Of a DNA stretch of 64,000 nucleotides, positions 1 through 12,533 are shown piece after piece. The number at the start of each line of letters is the position of its first letter. Position 1 is the first letter of the stretch. The position numbers and the translations under genes are program-made. This stretch comes from Syngnathus acus. Lineage: Eukaryota > Chordata > Actinopteri > Syngnathiformes > Syngnathidae. Under the pieces are notes generated by a model, which searched no databases, was not told where the DNA came from, and worked only from the letters and a program-made list of their open reading frames with translations. Location: positions 11,280,501 through 11,344,500 of the forward strand of contig NC_051094.1 in NCBI RefSeq assembly GCF_901709675.1, given 5' to 3'.

Positions 1-1150
1 TGCCCCTTAAACCACATCATAGCTAATAAGACTTAAGAAGTACATCTGGCTCTAAAATGCTTTCCATTTATAACACTAATGAACTGAGGCGTGCAGTAGA
101 GAAGGCCAAACTGCAGAGAAATGTATAGTACATTCTGGAGAATTCCCTTACGCTGCACACGAGCCCATAAAACATGTCTGAAGACGAGAACTTGTATTGG
201 CTTATTCGTGTTTAATTGGAATCTCTGAGAGATGCAAACTAGCGCTTAATGCCCTCCCCTGCTGTCCGACTACAAGTGGCATCAGTGTTGCCCCCCACTG
301 ATGCATCTATCCTGAATGAAATAGCAAATCAGACGACAAACAGACACGTTTTGAAAACATTTACACGCGAGTGTTAGAGGTCAGGCACTAAATGCAAGTA
401 AAACGTTAAAGTTGAACTATTTTTGGCACATAACATTTACAAATACTGTAATGTAAAAAAAAAAAAAAAAAAAAGTATTTTTCAGATTGCAGAAATAGTG
501 TTAGGTCTATAAAACGGTTTATTGCAGCCAAACTATATAAACTCGGATTTTCTTTAATTGATTAACCCAGTGAACTAAGCCCAAACCTCACTGCCTTTTC
601 ACCCACAGAATTTACCCATTATCACAGGTGCTGAGTAGGCAAAAGGGTCAGCTATATTAAAGGGATTTATGGTGTTATCCTGAAGTCATCAGTCTTGGGA
701 TGTTGAGTTCTGTCTGACTTAATAGAAAACCAACAGGTAAAAGGAGAGAGGCAGGTTGCATTAATATGATGCATTGCATTATTTGGAAGCAATGAAGGCG
801 ACTATTTGATGAAATGCAGAGAAATTCCTCGATAACAAACTAGGATGATCTTGGAAATCGTAGAAGTGGACTATCCACTTTTGGCTGCTGTCCTAAATTA
901 CATCTGTGATTCAGGAATGTGTTGCACGAGAATATTTACCCTTAAAAGTGCAAACCATCATGCCCACTAATGATAACCAGGTGAACATTACCCATAACTA
1001 AATATACATTTTTACAGAGTCTTTTCTTGGAGCTCCATCCAAAAGTCAGTTTTATTGGTACCTCTACATTTAACGACTAGACTTTGATTAGCTCCCAAGA
1101 AAAATAAAACAGCTCATCCTGTAAACATGAAAACAGATTAAATAAAGAAT
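1..1150. other. Non-coding DNA, no gene seen
   Basis: AT-rich single-copy-looking sequence without a convincing open frame. It contains a 20-base poly-A run at 455-474. The stretch around 240-340 is less AT-rich and more complex than its surroundings, but I recognise no element in it. Confidence 0.6.
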
Positions 1151-1156
1151 ACTTAC

Positions 1157-1322
1157 TTTTCCCTTGGCTCTGGAAAACAGTTCTGTCATCGGCTGTCCAC
1201 ACTCATCTGAGCTCGGGGCTGGAGCTGGCGGCTTTATTCAATCTGACAGAGGAGAACTGGGGACTCTTTCTCCTGGCACCCCGGTACACACCGCATTGAC
1301 ACTCTCCTCTGAAGTGCCACAT
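1157..1322 (-). other. Weak candidate transcript exon on the minus strand
   Basis: On the minus strand a GC-richer block ends in GAAAA followed by GTAAGTATT, a full GTAAGT donor hexamer (plus coordinates 1151-1156). The two exon-side bases are AA rather than AG, so the donor is good but not ideal. Sequence above it, to about 1780, is also GC-richer than the surroundings and could hold a promoter or the rest of a first exon. The upstream border given here is arbitrary. No long coding frame crosses it, so a non-coding or 5'-UTR exon would be the likeliest reading if it is real. It may equally be a chance donor. Confidence 0.15.
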
Positions 1323-1329
1323 TAATTCT

Positions 1330-2850
1330 AATAAAGCGCTGCCTTACTAGGGCCCGTAAAGACCATACCAGGACTGCCGGGGTGGGGGTGGTCAGACACT
1401 AGTATAAATGCCAGGCTTAATGAAGGGAGGCAGTGGTGGCGCAGGTGGTGTGGTAGTGCAGGTGGAACCTCTCGCCCCAAGGCTCTTGGGTGAGTCCGCT
1501 GCCACCTCCACTCCAGGGGGCACGGCGGCAGAAATTGCATTTTAATTACCAACTACATCTTTCCCTCTTGAGGGCGTACCGTCTTCAGGGGTGCGTCTTG
1601 CTTGTTTTCACCGAGAACGCGGCAGTAAACGCAGATACGGAGCCTTTTGTTCATGCTCGGCCTGTCACCGCTCAACATAACTAATTCTCTACGTGGAAGA
1701 GGGGCATTATGCATGAATTATGTCCGTCACTCACCCTGCGGGGGAGGCATCCATCCAGCCCAAGTCATTCCTCGCATTAAGGAGCACTATCCACAAGGAG
1801 GTCCACACCTGTTTTCTGTTTCCTCCACTTTGAAGGAAATAATCTTTCTTCCTCTTCCCATTTTAACCTTAAACCTTTGACATTTTATATAATTCTTGAG
1901 TCAGAGACCGGTATTCGTGCCGCTGTGAAAAATGGAGACAAATTTTGTGACCCATGTCCCCTTCATGTGTCAAGCTATGTATGGATGGGTGATGAAAGGC
2001 TTTCGAGAAATGGTCGTAAGTATGAGGTGGGGTAGTGGATGTGTTCTTTGACCTCAAGTGTTCTATCAGCATATAGTAGTCTAGATGTTTCTTCAAAATG
2101 TTCTACCAATACTTTTGTTGGATTTTGCATAAAACTTCTGCAACTTAGTGAAAAAGTTTGTAGCTGTTTCTCGGTTCAATGAACAAATGAAATGCTTTCA
2201 GACAGGCACTTCATTTGCAGCTAGGTGCAGTCAGACATCATTTGCCGTCATCAAACACTGTGAAAACTAAGTATGAATAAATATCACTTCCAAGATCAGA
2301 AGAAAATACAGTGAAGCATACCAACTGTTATTGTTTTTATAAATATAATTAACTTGTTCGCTTGCCAAGAATGGTAAACTAAGATTCAAAGCTGTGTTTC
2401 TTCTTTTTGAAGGTAACATTCATAGATTGGAAAGTGAACAACGGAATGATGAACATAAATAAAATTACATAAATGAAAGCAAAGCATTTGTTTGTGATTT
2501 GGTTGACATTCTTTTGAGATTCGGGACATATGTTCCGACTCTCTTGGTTACATTACTCTGCTTTGTTTGATTCTTTCCATAGTCTCTGGAAACATCTCTC
2601 CATGAGACCTCTGGAGCTCAATTCTATAACTTGATCTTGATGATAAAAGGTCAGTGACATTAAAATGATTACGTGTTATTTACAAAGCTATTCAATGAAT
2701 TACTTTTTTTGTTGACTTGAATTATTGTCTTTTCATTGTTTTTACACCTATGCCCTCAGGGAGGTTTGTGAAAGCCGTTCTGTTATTAGCAAAACCCGAA
2801 AACAAAACTTTCTGGAGCAAGGGGGCAAGGAGTTTAGAATTTTTTACATT
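1330..2850. other. Non-coding DNA
   Basis: 1330-1800 is GC-richer, with short frames on both strands and a TATAAA on the plus strand near 1402. 1880-2850 is ordinary AT-rich sequence. I see no protein domain, RNA gene or named repeat here. Confidence 0.5.
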
Positions 2851-2854
2851 TCAT

Positions 2855-3045
2855 TTAGGGCCCAGGCTTGCACCTTCAGAGGTAATGAATGGTGTGACAT
2901 CAATACGATTTGCCCTTACCAATGGGCCAGAGGTCTATCTCAACTATATCTCCAATTTTTATTTGTGTTCAGTGGGACTGGAGCTATGACCTTCCTGTTT
3001 GGCAGCCCAAGACCTTACAAATGAGCTACTGCCACCGTGACAGCA
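2855..3045 (-). mobile_element. tRNA-derived SINE candidate, decayed
   Basis: Read on the minus strand from about 3045, the sequence starts with a tRNA-like head: a GGTGGCAGTAGCTC segment resembling the pol III A box, then about 35 bases later a degraded B-box region (GGTCATAGCTCCAGTCCC in place of a GGTTCGANTCC-type box). This resembles heads of widespread teleost tRNA-SINEs as I remember them. The body runs down to about 2855 and its end is not sharp. The B box has lost key positions, so transcription is unlikely. Family not assigned. Confidence 0.4.
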
Positions 3046-3819
3046 TAACTGGGGACAAGGGGTGGTAGGCCACGCAACGGGGGTCCGGTTATTGCAAAAA
3101 GACAGTTACCTACCAATTAAACGTAGCCCACTTTCTGCTGTACATGCTGTTCTTCTTTTACTAGCACTACTGTTTTGTATTGTCAGGACAGGGAATGTGA
3201 ACTGTCTTTCCACGTCACGCTTGCGGTCTTTCTCCCTGGCTGCTCCCCTGCTATGGTGGCCTCACAAAATAGAACACATACAAAAGCTAAAGAAAATCTG
3301 GTGTCAAAGTAGATGTGGTTGTCCTTAGGGGCTGCTCATATGTATGGTATGTGCTTGGGGTGTAATGGTATGTCAAAAATCATGGGCTGGGGCATACCTT
3401 CTTCACCGTTTGTTTCACATTATGCAGAGTAAGGGAATAAAATCCCAACCAAACTGATTATCGCTGGCGACAGAATGAACCCTCATATCGCTAAGCAAAC
3501 CCCCAAAATGTCACATTTATTCAAGTATTAACAAAGAGAGCAAGCATTTTTCAACAGTTTAGATAGGTCAATATTTAGTCAAACAAAAACATAGTCTTTA
3601 GAAACTTGTTAAGCCTTTGTAGGTTTTCTGTTTACTAAAGAGAATAGATTCTCAATGCTGTAAAATAAAAAAGGCACCATACATGCCATTTGTAAATTCG
3701 ACTTTCCTCTTTGCTTACTCACCCAGAGAAAGGGCAGACTATTATTTATCTAGTTCCCCCTCCTTCCGTTCCTCTTTCCTCTTCCTGCATGCCACCCACC
3801 CAGGTTGCCAACCGGCTAT

Positions 3820-3871
3820 GAACACATTGAGGGGCCTAAGGGCAACACTGTGGCCAACCTGCAATGTGTTC
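3820..3871. repeat. Inverted repeat, 10-bp arms
   Basis: GAACACATTG at 3820-3829 is the exact reverse complement of CAATGTGTTC at 3862-3871, with a 32-base loop. Secondary pairings inside the loop (GTTGCC with GGCAAC type) are also possible. No matching target-site duplication is seen, so this is a hairpin-forming sequence rather than a defined transposon. Confidence 0.45.
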
Positions 3872-4327
3872 ACATGACTGCGCAGACAGCGAGTGAGGAA
3901 AACTGGCACGCTGAAATCAAGCAGGTGTATGATTCAGAGGCGTGAGCTGTGAAGGGTGAATTTCTTATACAAGTCATTGTGGGTTTTAAGACCCACCAAA
4001 CATTCAGGTTTTTTTTTTTTTTTTTTTGTATGTGTGATATGCCAGAATGTATTTCTTTTGTTTCGTGGTGTCCTAACAGTTAATTTGCAAGCTTAGTCGT
4101 GAGTCTTAATTTTAGTAAAAAAATGGTCTGATGAAACATTCCTCCAGGGATTTTGTATTTTTGAGTAATTTCATATTACTTATGATGCTTGACACTGTTA
4201 CTGGTTTTATTTTAGTCAGGTTCAAGGTCCTATTTTTATTCCATTACCTTTGACTTCAAAGGACTGGGTGGAGGAGTTTTTTGTGAACATAAAAAAACTG
4301 AAATAAATTTGTTTTGACTAAAGTTAT

Positions 4328-4350
4328 CCATCCATCCATCCATCCATCTT
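4328..4350. repeat. (CATC)n microsatellite
   Basis: About five tandem CATC units. Runs of this type form the tail region of the SINE family found at 37-46 kb, but no SINE body is attached here. Confidence 0.8.
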
Positions 4351-4472
4351 CCTTCACTTCCACACCAGTCCTGTTCCTTGCTCAGCAAGCTGTTAATTTC
4401 TGGCTACATGTGCTACATGATCACCAAAATTCAAAGGCGAATTATTGAAGGGAATTTCATGCCACAGAAGGA

Positions 4473-4516
4473 TAATGATGGTGATGATGATGATGATGAT
4501 GATGTGGATGGATGGC
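4473..4516. repeat. (GAT)n microsatellite
   Basis: Imperfect GAT/GGT triplets grading into GGAT units. In one frame this gives an Asp run in a short open frame, which I regard as a by-product. Confidence 0.8.
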
Positions 4517-6529
4517 TGATGCCATATCAAATTCAGTGGCTGTCAGTAAATTGGAACATATGTTACTTAAACTATAACATCATGATAATTCTCCTCCAAG
4601 ATGGCTCATAAAACAGAAATTTATTAGCCTAAATCGAGGGGGATGATAACATAGATAATTTTTAATGGAAGGTTAATGCAAGAATCTAAAGATAAAAATG
4701 GACCCAATGGCCTTGTATCGGCTATATTCTGCAGCACAGCTAAAATCTGGAGAATTTTCATGCACAGAGGGGTGTTCCCCTTTCATTACATTTAATAGCT
4801 TCTAGCATAAAAATATACGGGTCCTTTTCATGGCTAATAAAACCACAGATCTTTACATGATAACCACATTGGAGACAAAGTGTAATAGAAATCAAGCTGG
4901 AGTGAGAATTCTTGAAAATGTTCCCTCCTTCCCAGCCAAGTGAGACAAGTGCATGGAGCTGCTTGTGAGCCATACCTCCACCCAGCAGGCTTCTGGAATC
5001 TATTCTCTATTCCCACACATGGGCTTTTAAAATAGGCCATATTGCAGAAAACGTGACTTTTCGCCATTTTAATAAATGGGACCCTGTCTGTGTGTAATTA
5101 ATGGAATCCAAGCACTTTTGTCAAATCCGTGCGGCATTACACGATGCGAGTAATTTATATCTATGCCACTGTGCTTATGCTTACTGTCTTTTGACTGTCA
5201 ACAGCGCTTCCATGACATGTTTACCGGGTCAGATCTGACCTTCTTAATCCTCCTCGTTATTAATATGATAAAGCCGATGTAGAGGAACAATGAATCAAAC
5301 CTGATGCCTGACTCTCTCTCGCTCTCTCTCTTTTCTACCTTTCATACATATTAATTACATGGAGCTGCCAAGGGCTGAGGAGTGCATTAGCATGTACTGT
5401 ACGTCCCAGTGCAGACCTATAAGACCAAAAAGCAGAGCTGTTGTGCCCCTGCAGCGTGAGCTAGTTCCCCTGGATTAGCCTTATGAGGCTGAGTGGCAGG
5501 AACTTGAACATGACAGAGCAGTGATACACTTTCTTGTCCACACAATTATCTGTGTCCTACTTTTAAAGCTAATTCTACACACTACCCCCCAGGTTGTATG
5601 GGAAGCATCCTGGTGGGGGGCATCAGTGGAGGGTGTCAGTCACAGGAGGACCAGACTGCCCCGGAGCAAAGCTGCCGGTCCCTTTTCTCAGAAGGAGGGG
5701 GGTGGTGGGGGAGAGAAAGAATGATGTCGAGGGGGGTGCAGGATGATTGAAATAGAACTTGAGATGTAGGACACATAAATAAAGTGTTTTTTTTTTTTCT
5801 TCCTGAAATACACTTCCCTCGCCTCACATTTACATAATACTCCACCGTGCACTTCCTCACTTCGATCAGCCCCAAGGTTTATGGAGTCATGTGGCGATGC
5901 ATGTCGCAGCACCGTCTCCCTGTAATTCATGGCATCCTTCAAAACATTAGCAGTAACCCAAATCATTGTATGTGTTGCACATAGAAATGTTTGCATGTCT
6001 TGACCACATAAGACAAAAAACAGTTATCTTCTGCGTGTGGCTGGGTAATCACACAATATAGGAAGGAAATGTCACTAGCAGTTGTGTTAGCAGTATAAAT
6101 GAAAGGTATGTACCATTTTGATTGATTTTGACCTTTTTTTGAAAATTATTATAATTATTTGCCCCATACTATTTGAAAAAGTATACTCATGAAACAGTCT
6201 TCCAGTATAATCAAGATTAGAACATACTAATCAACTCCAAATTTGAAACATTAAAAAAACCTGAAGGTAGCACTGTAAAATTGTTGTAAAAATGCAACAT
6301 TTGTAATCAGAATAATCTTAGTTATTTGTCAGTGTTACCACACAATGTAATGCTCAATTTTGACAGTCACAGATGCACATGTTTGGCCATATGCTTCTCA
6401 TTACAGTATATTGTGCTTGATGTGGTGCTATTTAGAAAAATTGCACCGCATCTTCATGAAACGTTATCATGGTATAATTGGCAATGTTTAATGTTATGTG
6501 TTCTGTTGTGTTATTGTTATTTCATGTTC

Positions 6530-6600
6530 TGTAAAGCTCTTTGTTACAGCTGTAGCTATTGTGAAAGCGTTTTGTAAATAAAGCCGTATTGTATTGTTTT
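6530..6600 (+). mobile_element. Decayed 3' tail of a teleost retroelement
   Basis: The segment TGTAAAGCTCTTTGTTACAG, then a GTGAAAGCG core and TAAATAAAG, then a short TATTG-type tail, matches in order a tail I recognise from common fish interspersed repeats (tGTAAAGC-CTTTGT ... GTGAAAaGCG ... TAAATAAA). Only about 70 bases are recognisable. Class (LINE or SINE) is not assigned. Confidence 0.35.
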
Positions 6601-9483
6601 GTATAATGTGTTCCCCACAATTGGCAACCATATTTAATTAGTTGATAAGGCAAAACACAGAACACACACTGCTTTGTCGCAGTACTGAGCAATATTTGTG
6701 TTTGTCAAGACGGAATTTTTTAAAATACAAATTTTATGACAATCTCATGAGATTCTGCAGGTGTATCTCTTGAGATAGATAAGTTTACAAAAACCTTTTT
6801 ATCCTGTTAATTATAAATGCAGAGAAATCAGAAAGTAGAGTTGCCTTGTTGAGAGTGAGATTAAAGGAGAACACTATTCGGTTTGTCATCAAATCCAATG
6901 ACAGCAACTCGATTCCAAACTATGTCAGTGTTGTCACTATTTGCCTCACAATTCCAGAGGGAAAGCTTGACTCTTGCTGGTATTTTTTTTTTTCATCACA
7001 GTACAGTGGTCTCCAATATTTTTTACACCACACACCTATGCACACATGCACTCTCATAGCAGTCCATAGGCATCAGAGTGACCTAGACCAAGATGGGATA
7101 TCATATGCCCCCCCCCCCCCCCAAATAAATTGCATTTCAATTTATTTCTTCATGCTTCACACACAAACACAGCCTCCACAAAGAGTTAGACGCCTCTACA
7201 TGCATGGTGAATGACACTAGAGATGGGCTGGCCCATGCATGAGGCAATGGGAAGGATTTGAAACAGATGGCAGTGGCTGTGTACCATCAGCACAACAGAG
7301 GGGGACTCAAGATGGCCACAGGCCCCCTCGCATTAGAGCCGTTCAGGGAGATGTCTTATCATCGCACCGTGGAATGCTTTTAACAACCCCCATCCTCCAC
7401 CCAGCCTCCTCGCGATGCTGAATCAATCATCTCTACTCTTATAACATCACAATAAAATCAAGGGTAGATCCTATCAGACAAGCCAAATTGAGATCTCAAT
7501 TAGTAAATATATTCCACAAAATGGCAGTGAACAAAGTCGAAAGATCACTTGCTTAAGAAAATATATAGCTATATAACTACATAAAATCAAAGATGGATTC
7601 TAAATTACTAATGTGATGCAGCACTGTGTGTTGCATAGTTCATAACACAGGCTACTGACAGAGCGGTTAAAAAAACAACAACTAAGAATCATGTATCTAT
7701 GAAAGTAGAAATTAATGAAAACAGTGTCAAAGAGCTAGAAAAATATGGTTTCCTCTAATGGATTCTCCACAGAAAACAGCTTTTAGACAATCAATCTTGC
7801 CTCTGAAAGCCCAATTATTTAAGTAATTGTTCCTCACAACTGCCACTGGAACATGTCCTCCGAATGTGCTCAAAGTAAGCATCTTTTGTCACTTGCAAAA
7901 TGGCTCACACCACTTTTATTGTGCTCATATACTCTCTGCCACCATTCACTTAACATCACTTTCTACAACTGCGAAGCTATCCATTCTGTACATGTCAAAT
8001 TACAACACACGTACATAGTATGTGTACAAAAACATACTTTGTACAATATCAGTCAGACTTTTTGGGTTTATCTGACATTAAAGTATTTGAACTTCCTGGT
8101 TCAATTACTTTGTGCTTATCACGCAAAGTGATGAAACAGTGCGAGACCATATTGATTTCAGGAAATGGTCACTCCAAATACCAACCCACTTTTAAAAGAC
8201 TTGCCTTATTATTATAATTTTATTTTTCTTGTTAGTGACCATCATACTGACAGGCCTCCAATGACTAACAATGAGGTGTGGAAGCTGTGTCAGATGTTTC
8301 TCTGAGGAGAAGGAGGGTGATGTCAAAACCATGCGGTGCACAAACAGCATCAGTCCAAGCAGCCCTTGTTAGTCTGCTTTCTACCGCAGGACTCTGCTGC
8401 CACTAAACTGTGGCAAGCGTTATGCCCCCCCCACCACCACCCACACAAACACACACACACAAACACACTGTAGCCTTAACAAAACACTAGGGGCAGTTTA
8501 CACAGATTTGATGGCGATACAACTCGTGTTATCAATCATAACAGATAAATAATTCCACACGGTTTTGTCCTTGTCATTCTGTCATAATTAATCTGAGTGC
8601 ACCGCACGCAGGTAGATATTAATTGATCTTTATGAACAGCGTTGACAAATTATAGCTGTATGCATCATGGAAATTGCACATTCAAATCAACATTAACTAA
8701 GACATGCATAGTATTAAGGCTAAAATAAATATTTGGAATCATCAAAATGTCATCTACCTTTTTGAGCACTTTTTTTGTCCTTCAATGTGTGACTTTATTT
8801 CAAATTTATTATCATCTTCATTTTCTTTTTTAAAATGTAATGCTATGGAATGTTAAACAGGCATGATTTACCAAGAGTAATATAGTAACCAGAGCAGATG
8901 CTTAATTGCATGTTCACACTGCACATGATCTTCTAAGATTACATCTTGTCCCTAAAATTCCAAACAGCGGGTGCTAAATTGCATCTTTCTCTCTGATTGG
9001 GTGCACTGTTGGCAACAGGTGTAAAAGTGATGGAGACCACAGTGTTTAGCTCTTTCATTGTTGTTATGGGTTTTATCAAGGAAAATTTGGCAGCAAATGG
9101 CAAGCTCAATGAAATGTGAAGTGATGGAATTTGTGTTAGTAGAAGATGAACAACAGTTACAAATTATAATCTATTGCTGTGATAATTTAGGGCATGTGTC
9201 ATGTTTGACTTGATTTAACTCTCTCTTGAGTGTGTGTAAATTTGATGTACAGTATTTGCTCATCCTGCATGACTGTTTAAAACTTGGGACAGCACACCCC
9301 AAAAACAACTGTCACAAGACCCAGAGGCATAACCCCTTCTTGTGACTGCCTCCAATTGTTTTGTTCACATCGACATCAAGATACAAGTCACATATGGGCC
9401 AAAACAATTGGAGCTGAATGGCAGCGTAAACATAGACATAGAGCTTGAAAATCTGATCGGACAAAGAAAATGTAGTCAGTGTA
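6601..9483. other. Non-coding DNA
   Basis: AT-rich, no gene seen. Contains a 15-base poly-C at 7108-7122 and a CA-rich stretch at about 8425-8470. Short frames here look random. Confidence 0.55.
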
Positions 9484-9516
9484 TAATAATCATAATAATA
9501 ATAATAATAATAATAA
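9484..9516. repeat. (AAT)n microsatellite
   Basis: Tandem AAT with one interruption. It creates Ile or Tyr runs in overlapping false frames on both strands. Confidence 0.85.
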
Positions 9517-9855
9517 ACCATTTAATTTGTGCTACTTGTGACAGCCTCATTTTTAACAACAATTATATCAATGTATAAGGAAAACATTTGGAGTGCTACT
9601 TTCTCCACACATTATACATGTTTATTCTCCTAGCAGCTTGTGGGCCAATATTGATGTGTTGAGCTCAGTTACTATGGCAACCTGCACACACAAACTGTGG
9701 ATGAGATAAGGCCCACAGCCGTGGCCTTGAGGGAGTCGTTAAGCATCTGTCTCCCCCTTCAGTCTCTGCATGGATGGGTGGGGGACATCAACAACAAAGG
9801 TGGCTCACCCATGTTTGCTCTCCAAGGACTGACCATCATCATGCTAAGATTCCCT
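9517..9855. other. Left flank of the satellite array
   Basis: Non-coding unique-looking sequence up to the array border. The border is sharp: homology to the unit starts at GCCGCATAC, position 9856. Confidence 0.5.
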
Positions 9856-11879
9856 GCCGCATACTTACCCCCTGAGTCGCATTGACCCTTCGTTAACACC
9901 GCTAGGTATCCAGGTCAAGCCACTCAGGGCAGAAGAGCTGGGGATCAATCCTCCCCAATCAGAGTGAGAACCAGCCGCGGTGAACCGCTGCCTTTCTCCT
10001 CTGATCGGGGTTCAAGAGCACTGGAGCCAGCCCTGACTAAGCAGTGCCTCCCCAGTGCTCTCCTCCCGGTTGTACCTACAAAAAAAAGGCTTCTTTCTTC
10101 TTGACCAATCTTCTTTGTCCCATGTCAACGCACGACCTAAGGAGATGCTGGATCCATTCCTCCAACTTTGCAGTGCTTCCTCCATCGCGAGGCTCCAGGG
10201 AAGTCAAAGCACCTAGAGGGGACTCACCTGTATTGCAATACCTGTGGAGGGAATGGCTGAAAAAGAAACCCTACTCTACATCGCCTAGGTCCCGGTGCAT
10301 CCTCGGCCTAGTCACCTAAGCTGGACTAGGGGACGTGAATATTAGGGGTAAGAATTTGGAACCTGTTCCAGGTCACCATTTAGAGTCCAATATTAACGTG
10401 TGTGGTGCAATGTGCTGTTGCATGAGCGAGGCTAACCCTCGTAGAAGACTGAGCCTCGATTAAGGTCCTTCCGCTCTGGACCACCACACCCTGCGTGCAT
10501 TGTTCCTAGAGTCGGAACTCAGGGGGGCCGCATACGTACCCCCTGAGTCGCATTGACCCTTCGTTAACACCGCTAGGTATCCAGGTCAAGCCACTCAGGG
10601 CAGAAGAGCTGGGGATCAATCCTCCCCAATCAGAGAGAGAACCAGCCGCGGTGAACCGCTGCCTTTCTCCTCTGATCGGGGTTCAAGAGCACTGGAGCCA
10701 GCCCTGACTAAGCAGTGCCTCCCCAGTGCTCTCCTCCCGGTTGTACCTACAAAAAAAAGGCTTCTTTCTTCTTGACCAATCTTCTTTGTCCCATGTCAAC
10801 GCACGACCTAAGGAGATGCTGGATCCATTCCTCCAACTTTGCAGTGCTTCCTCCATCGCGAGGCTCCAGGGAAGTCAAAGCACCTAGAGGGGACTCACCT
10901 GTATTGCAATACCTGTGGAGGGAATGGCTGAAAAAGAAACCCTACTCTACATCGCCTAGGTCCCGGTGCATCCTCGGCCTAGTCACCTAAGCTGGACTAG
11001 GGGACGTGAATATTAGGGGTAAGAATTTGGAACCTGTTCCAGGTCACCATTTAGAGTCCAATATTAACGTGTGTGGTGCAATGTGCTGTTGCATGAGCGA
11101 GGCTAACCCTCATAGAAGACTGAGCCTCGATTAAGGTCCTTCCGCTCTGGACCACCACACCCTGCGTGCATTGTTCCTAGAGTCGGAACTCAGGGGGGCC
11201 GCATACGTACCCCCTGAGTCGCATTGACCCTTCGTTAACACCGCTAGGTATCCAGGTCAAGCCACTCAGGGCAGAAGAGCTGGGGATCAATCCTCCCCAA
11301 TCAGAGTGAGAACCAGCCGCGGTGAACCGCTGCCTTTCTCCTCTGATCGGGGTTCAAGAGCACTGGAGCCAGCCCTGACTAAGCAGTGCCTCCCCAGTGC
11401 TCTCCTCCCGGTTGTACCTACAAAAAAAGGCTTCTTTCTTCTTGACCAATCTTCTTTGTCCCATGTCAACACACGACCTAAGGAGATGCTGGATCCATTC
11501 CTCCAACTTTGCAGTGCTTCCTCCATCGCGAGGCTCCAGGGAAGTCAAAGCACCTAGAGGGGACTCACCTGTATTGCAATACCTGTGGAGGGAATGGCTG
11601 AAAAAGAAACCCTACTCTACATCGCCTAGGTCCCGGTGCATCCTCGGCCTAGTCACCTAAGCTGGACTAGGGGACGTGAATATTAGGGGTAAGAATTTGG
11701 AACCTGTTCCAGGTCACCATTTAGAGTCCAATATTAACGTGTGTGGTGCAATGTGCTGTTGCATGAGCGAGGCTAACCCTCGTAGAAGACTGAGCCTCGA
11801 TTAAGGTCCTTCCGCTCTGGACCACCACACCCTGCGTGCATTGTTCCTAGAGTCGGAACTCAGGGGGGCCGCATACGTA

Positions 11880-12533
11880 CCCCCTGAGTCGCATTGACCC
11901 TTCGTTAACACCGCTAGGTATCCAGGTCAAGCCACTCAGGGCAGAAGAGCTGGGGATCAATCCTCCCCAATCAGAGTGAGAACCAGCCGCGGTGAACCGC
12001 TGCCTTTCTCCTCTGATCGGGGTTCAAGAGCACTGGAGCCAGCCCTGACTAAGCAGTGCCTCCCCAGTGCTCTCCTCCCGGTTGTACCTACAAAAAAAGG
12101 CTTCTTTCTTCTTGACCAATCTTCTTTGTCCCATGTCAACGCACGACCTAAGGAGATGCTGGATCCATTCCTCCCTCCATCGCGAGGCTCCAGGGAAGTC
12201 AAAGCACCTAGAGGGGACTCACCTGTATTGCAATACCTGTGGAGGGAATGGCTGAAAAAGAAACCCTACTCTACATCGCCTAGGTCCCGATGCATCCTCG
12301 GCCTAGTCACCTAAGCTGGACTAGGGGACGTGAATATTAGGGGTAAGAATTTGGAACCTGTTCCAGGTCACCATTTAGAGTCCAATATTAACGTGTGTGG
12401 TGCAATGTGCTGTTGCATGAGCGAGGCTAACCCTCATAGAAGACTGAGCCTCGATTAAGGTCCTTCCGCTCTGGACCACCACACCCTGCGTGCATTGTTC
12501 CTAGAGTCGGAACTCAGGGGGGCCGCATACGTA
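11880..12533. repeat. Satellite unit 4, 654-bp deletion variant
   Basis: Lacks 16 bp (AACTTTGCAGTGCTTC) between two CCTCC motifs, leaving CCTCCCTCC, and carries CCCGATGCAT instead of CCCGGTGCAT. Both private variants recur only in unit 7. The deletion between short direct repeats suggests replication slippage. Confidence 0.95.

Larger units (their letters stand above)
3046..6529. other. Non-coding DNA with microsatellites
   Basis: No gene seen. Contents noticed: a 10-bp perfect inverted repeat (3820-3871), a 19-base poly-T at 4009-4027, CATC repeats (4328-4350), GAT repeats (4473-4516), a CT-rich run near 5310-5335 and a G-rich patch at 5695-5715. 5080-5420 is complex, with homeodomain-like TAATTA cores, and could be a conserved non-coding block, which I cannot test. 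Confidence 0.5.

Noticed and set aside
4466-4535. Asp-rich coding region
   Set aside because: It is the translation of a GAT microsatellite.
9856-9875. ATACTTACC resembling the 5' end of U1 snRNA at the array start
   Set aside because: Only nine bases match, other units read ATACGTACC, and nothing else of U1 follows.
9880-9900. CENP-B-box-like sequence in the satellite (CCTTCGTTAACACCGCT)
   Set aside because: TTCG and a later CG fit, but the central A and the CGGG core do not. Not enough to claim a centromere satellite.
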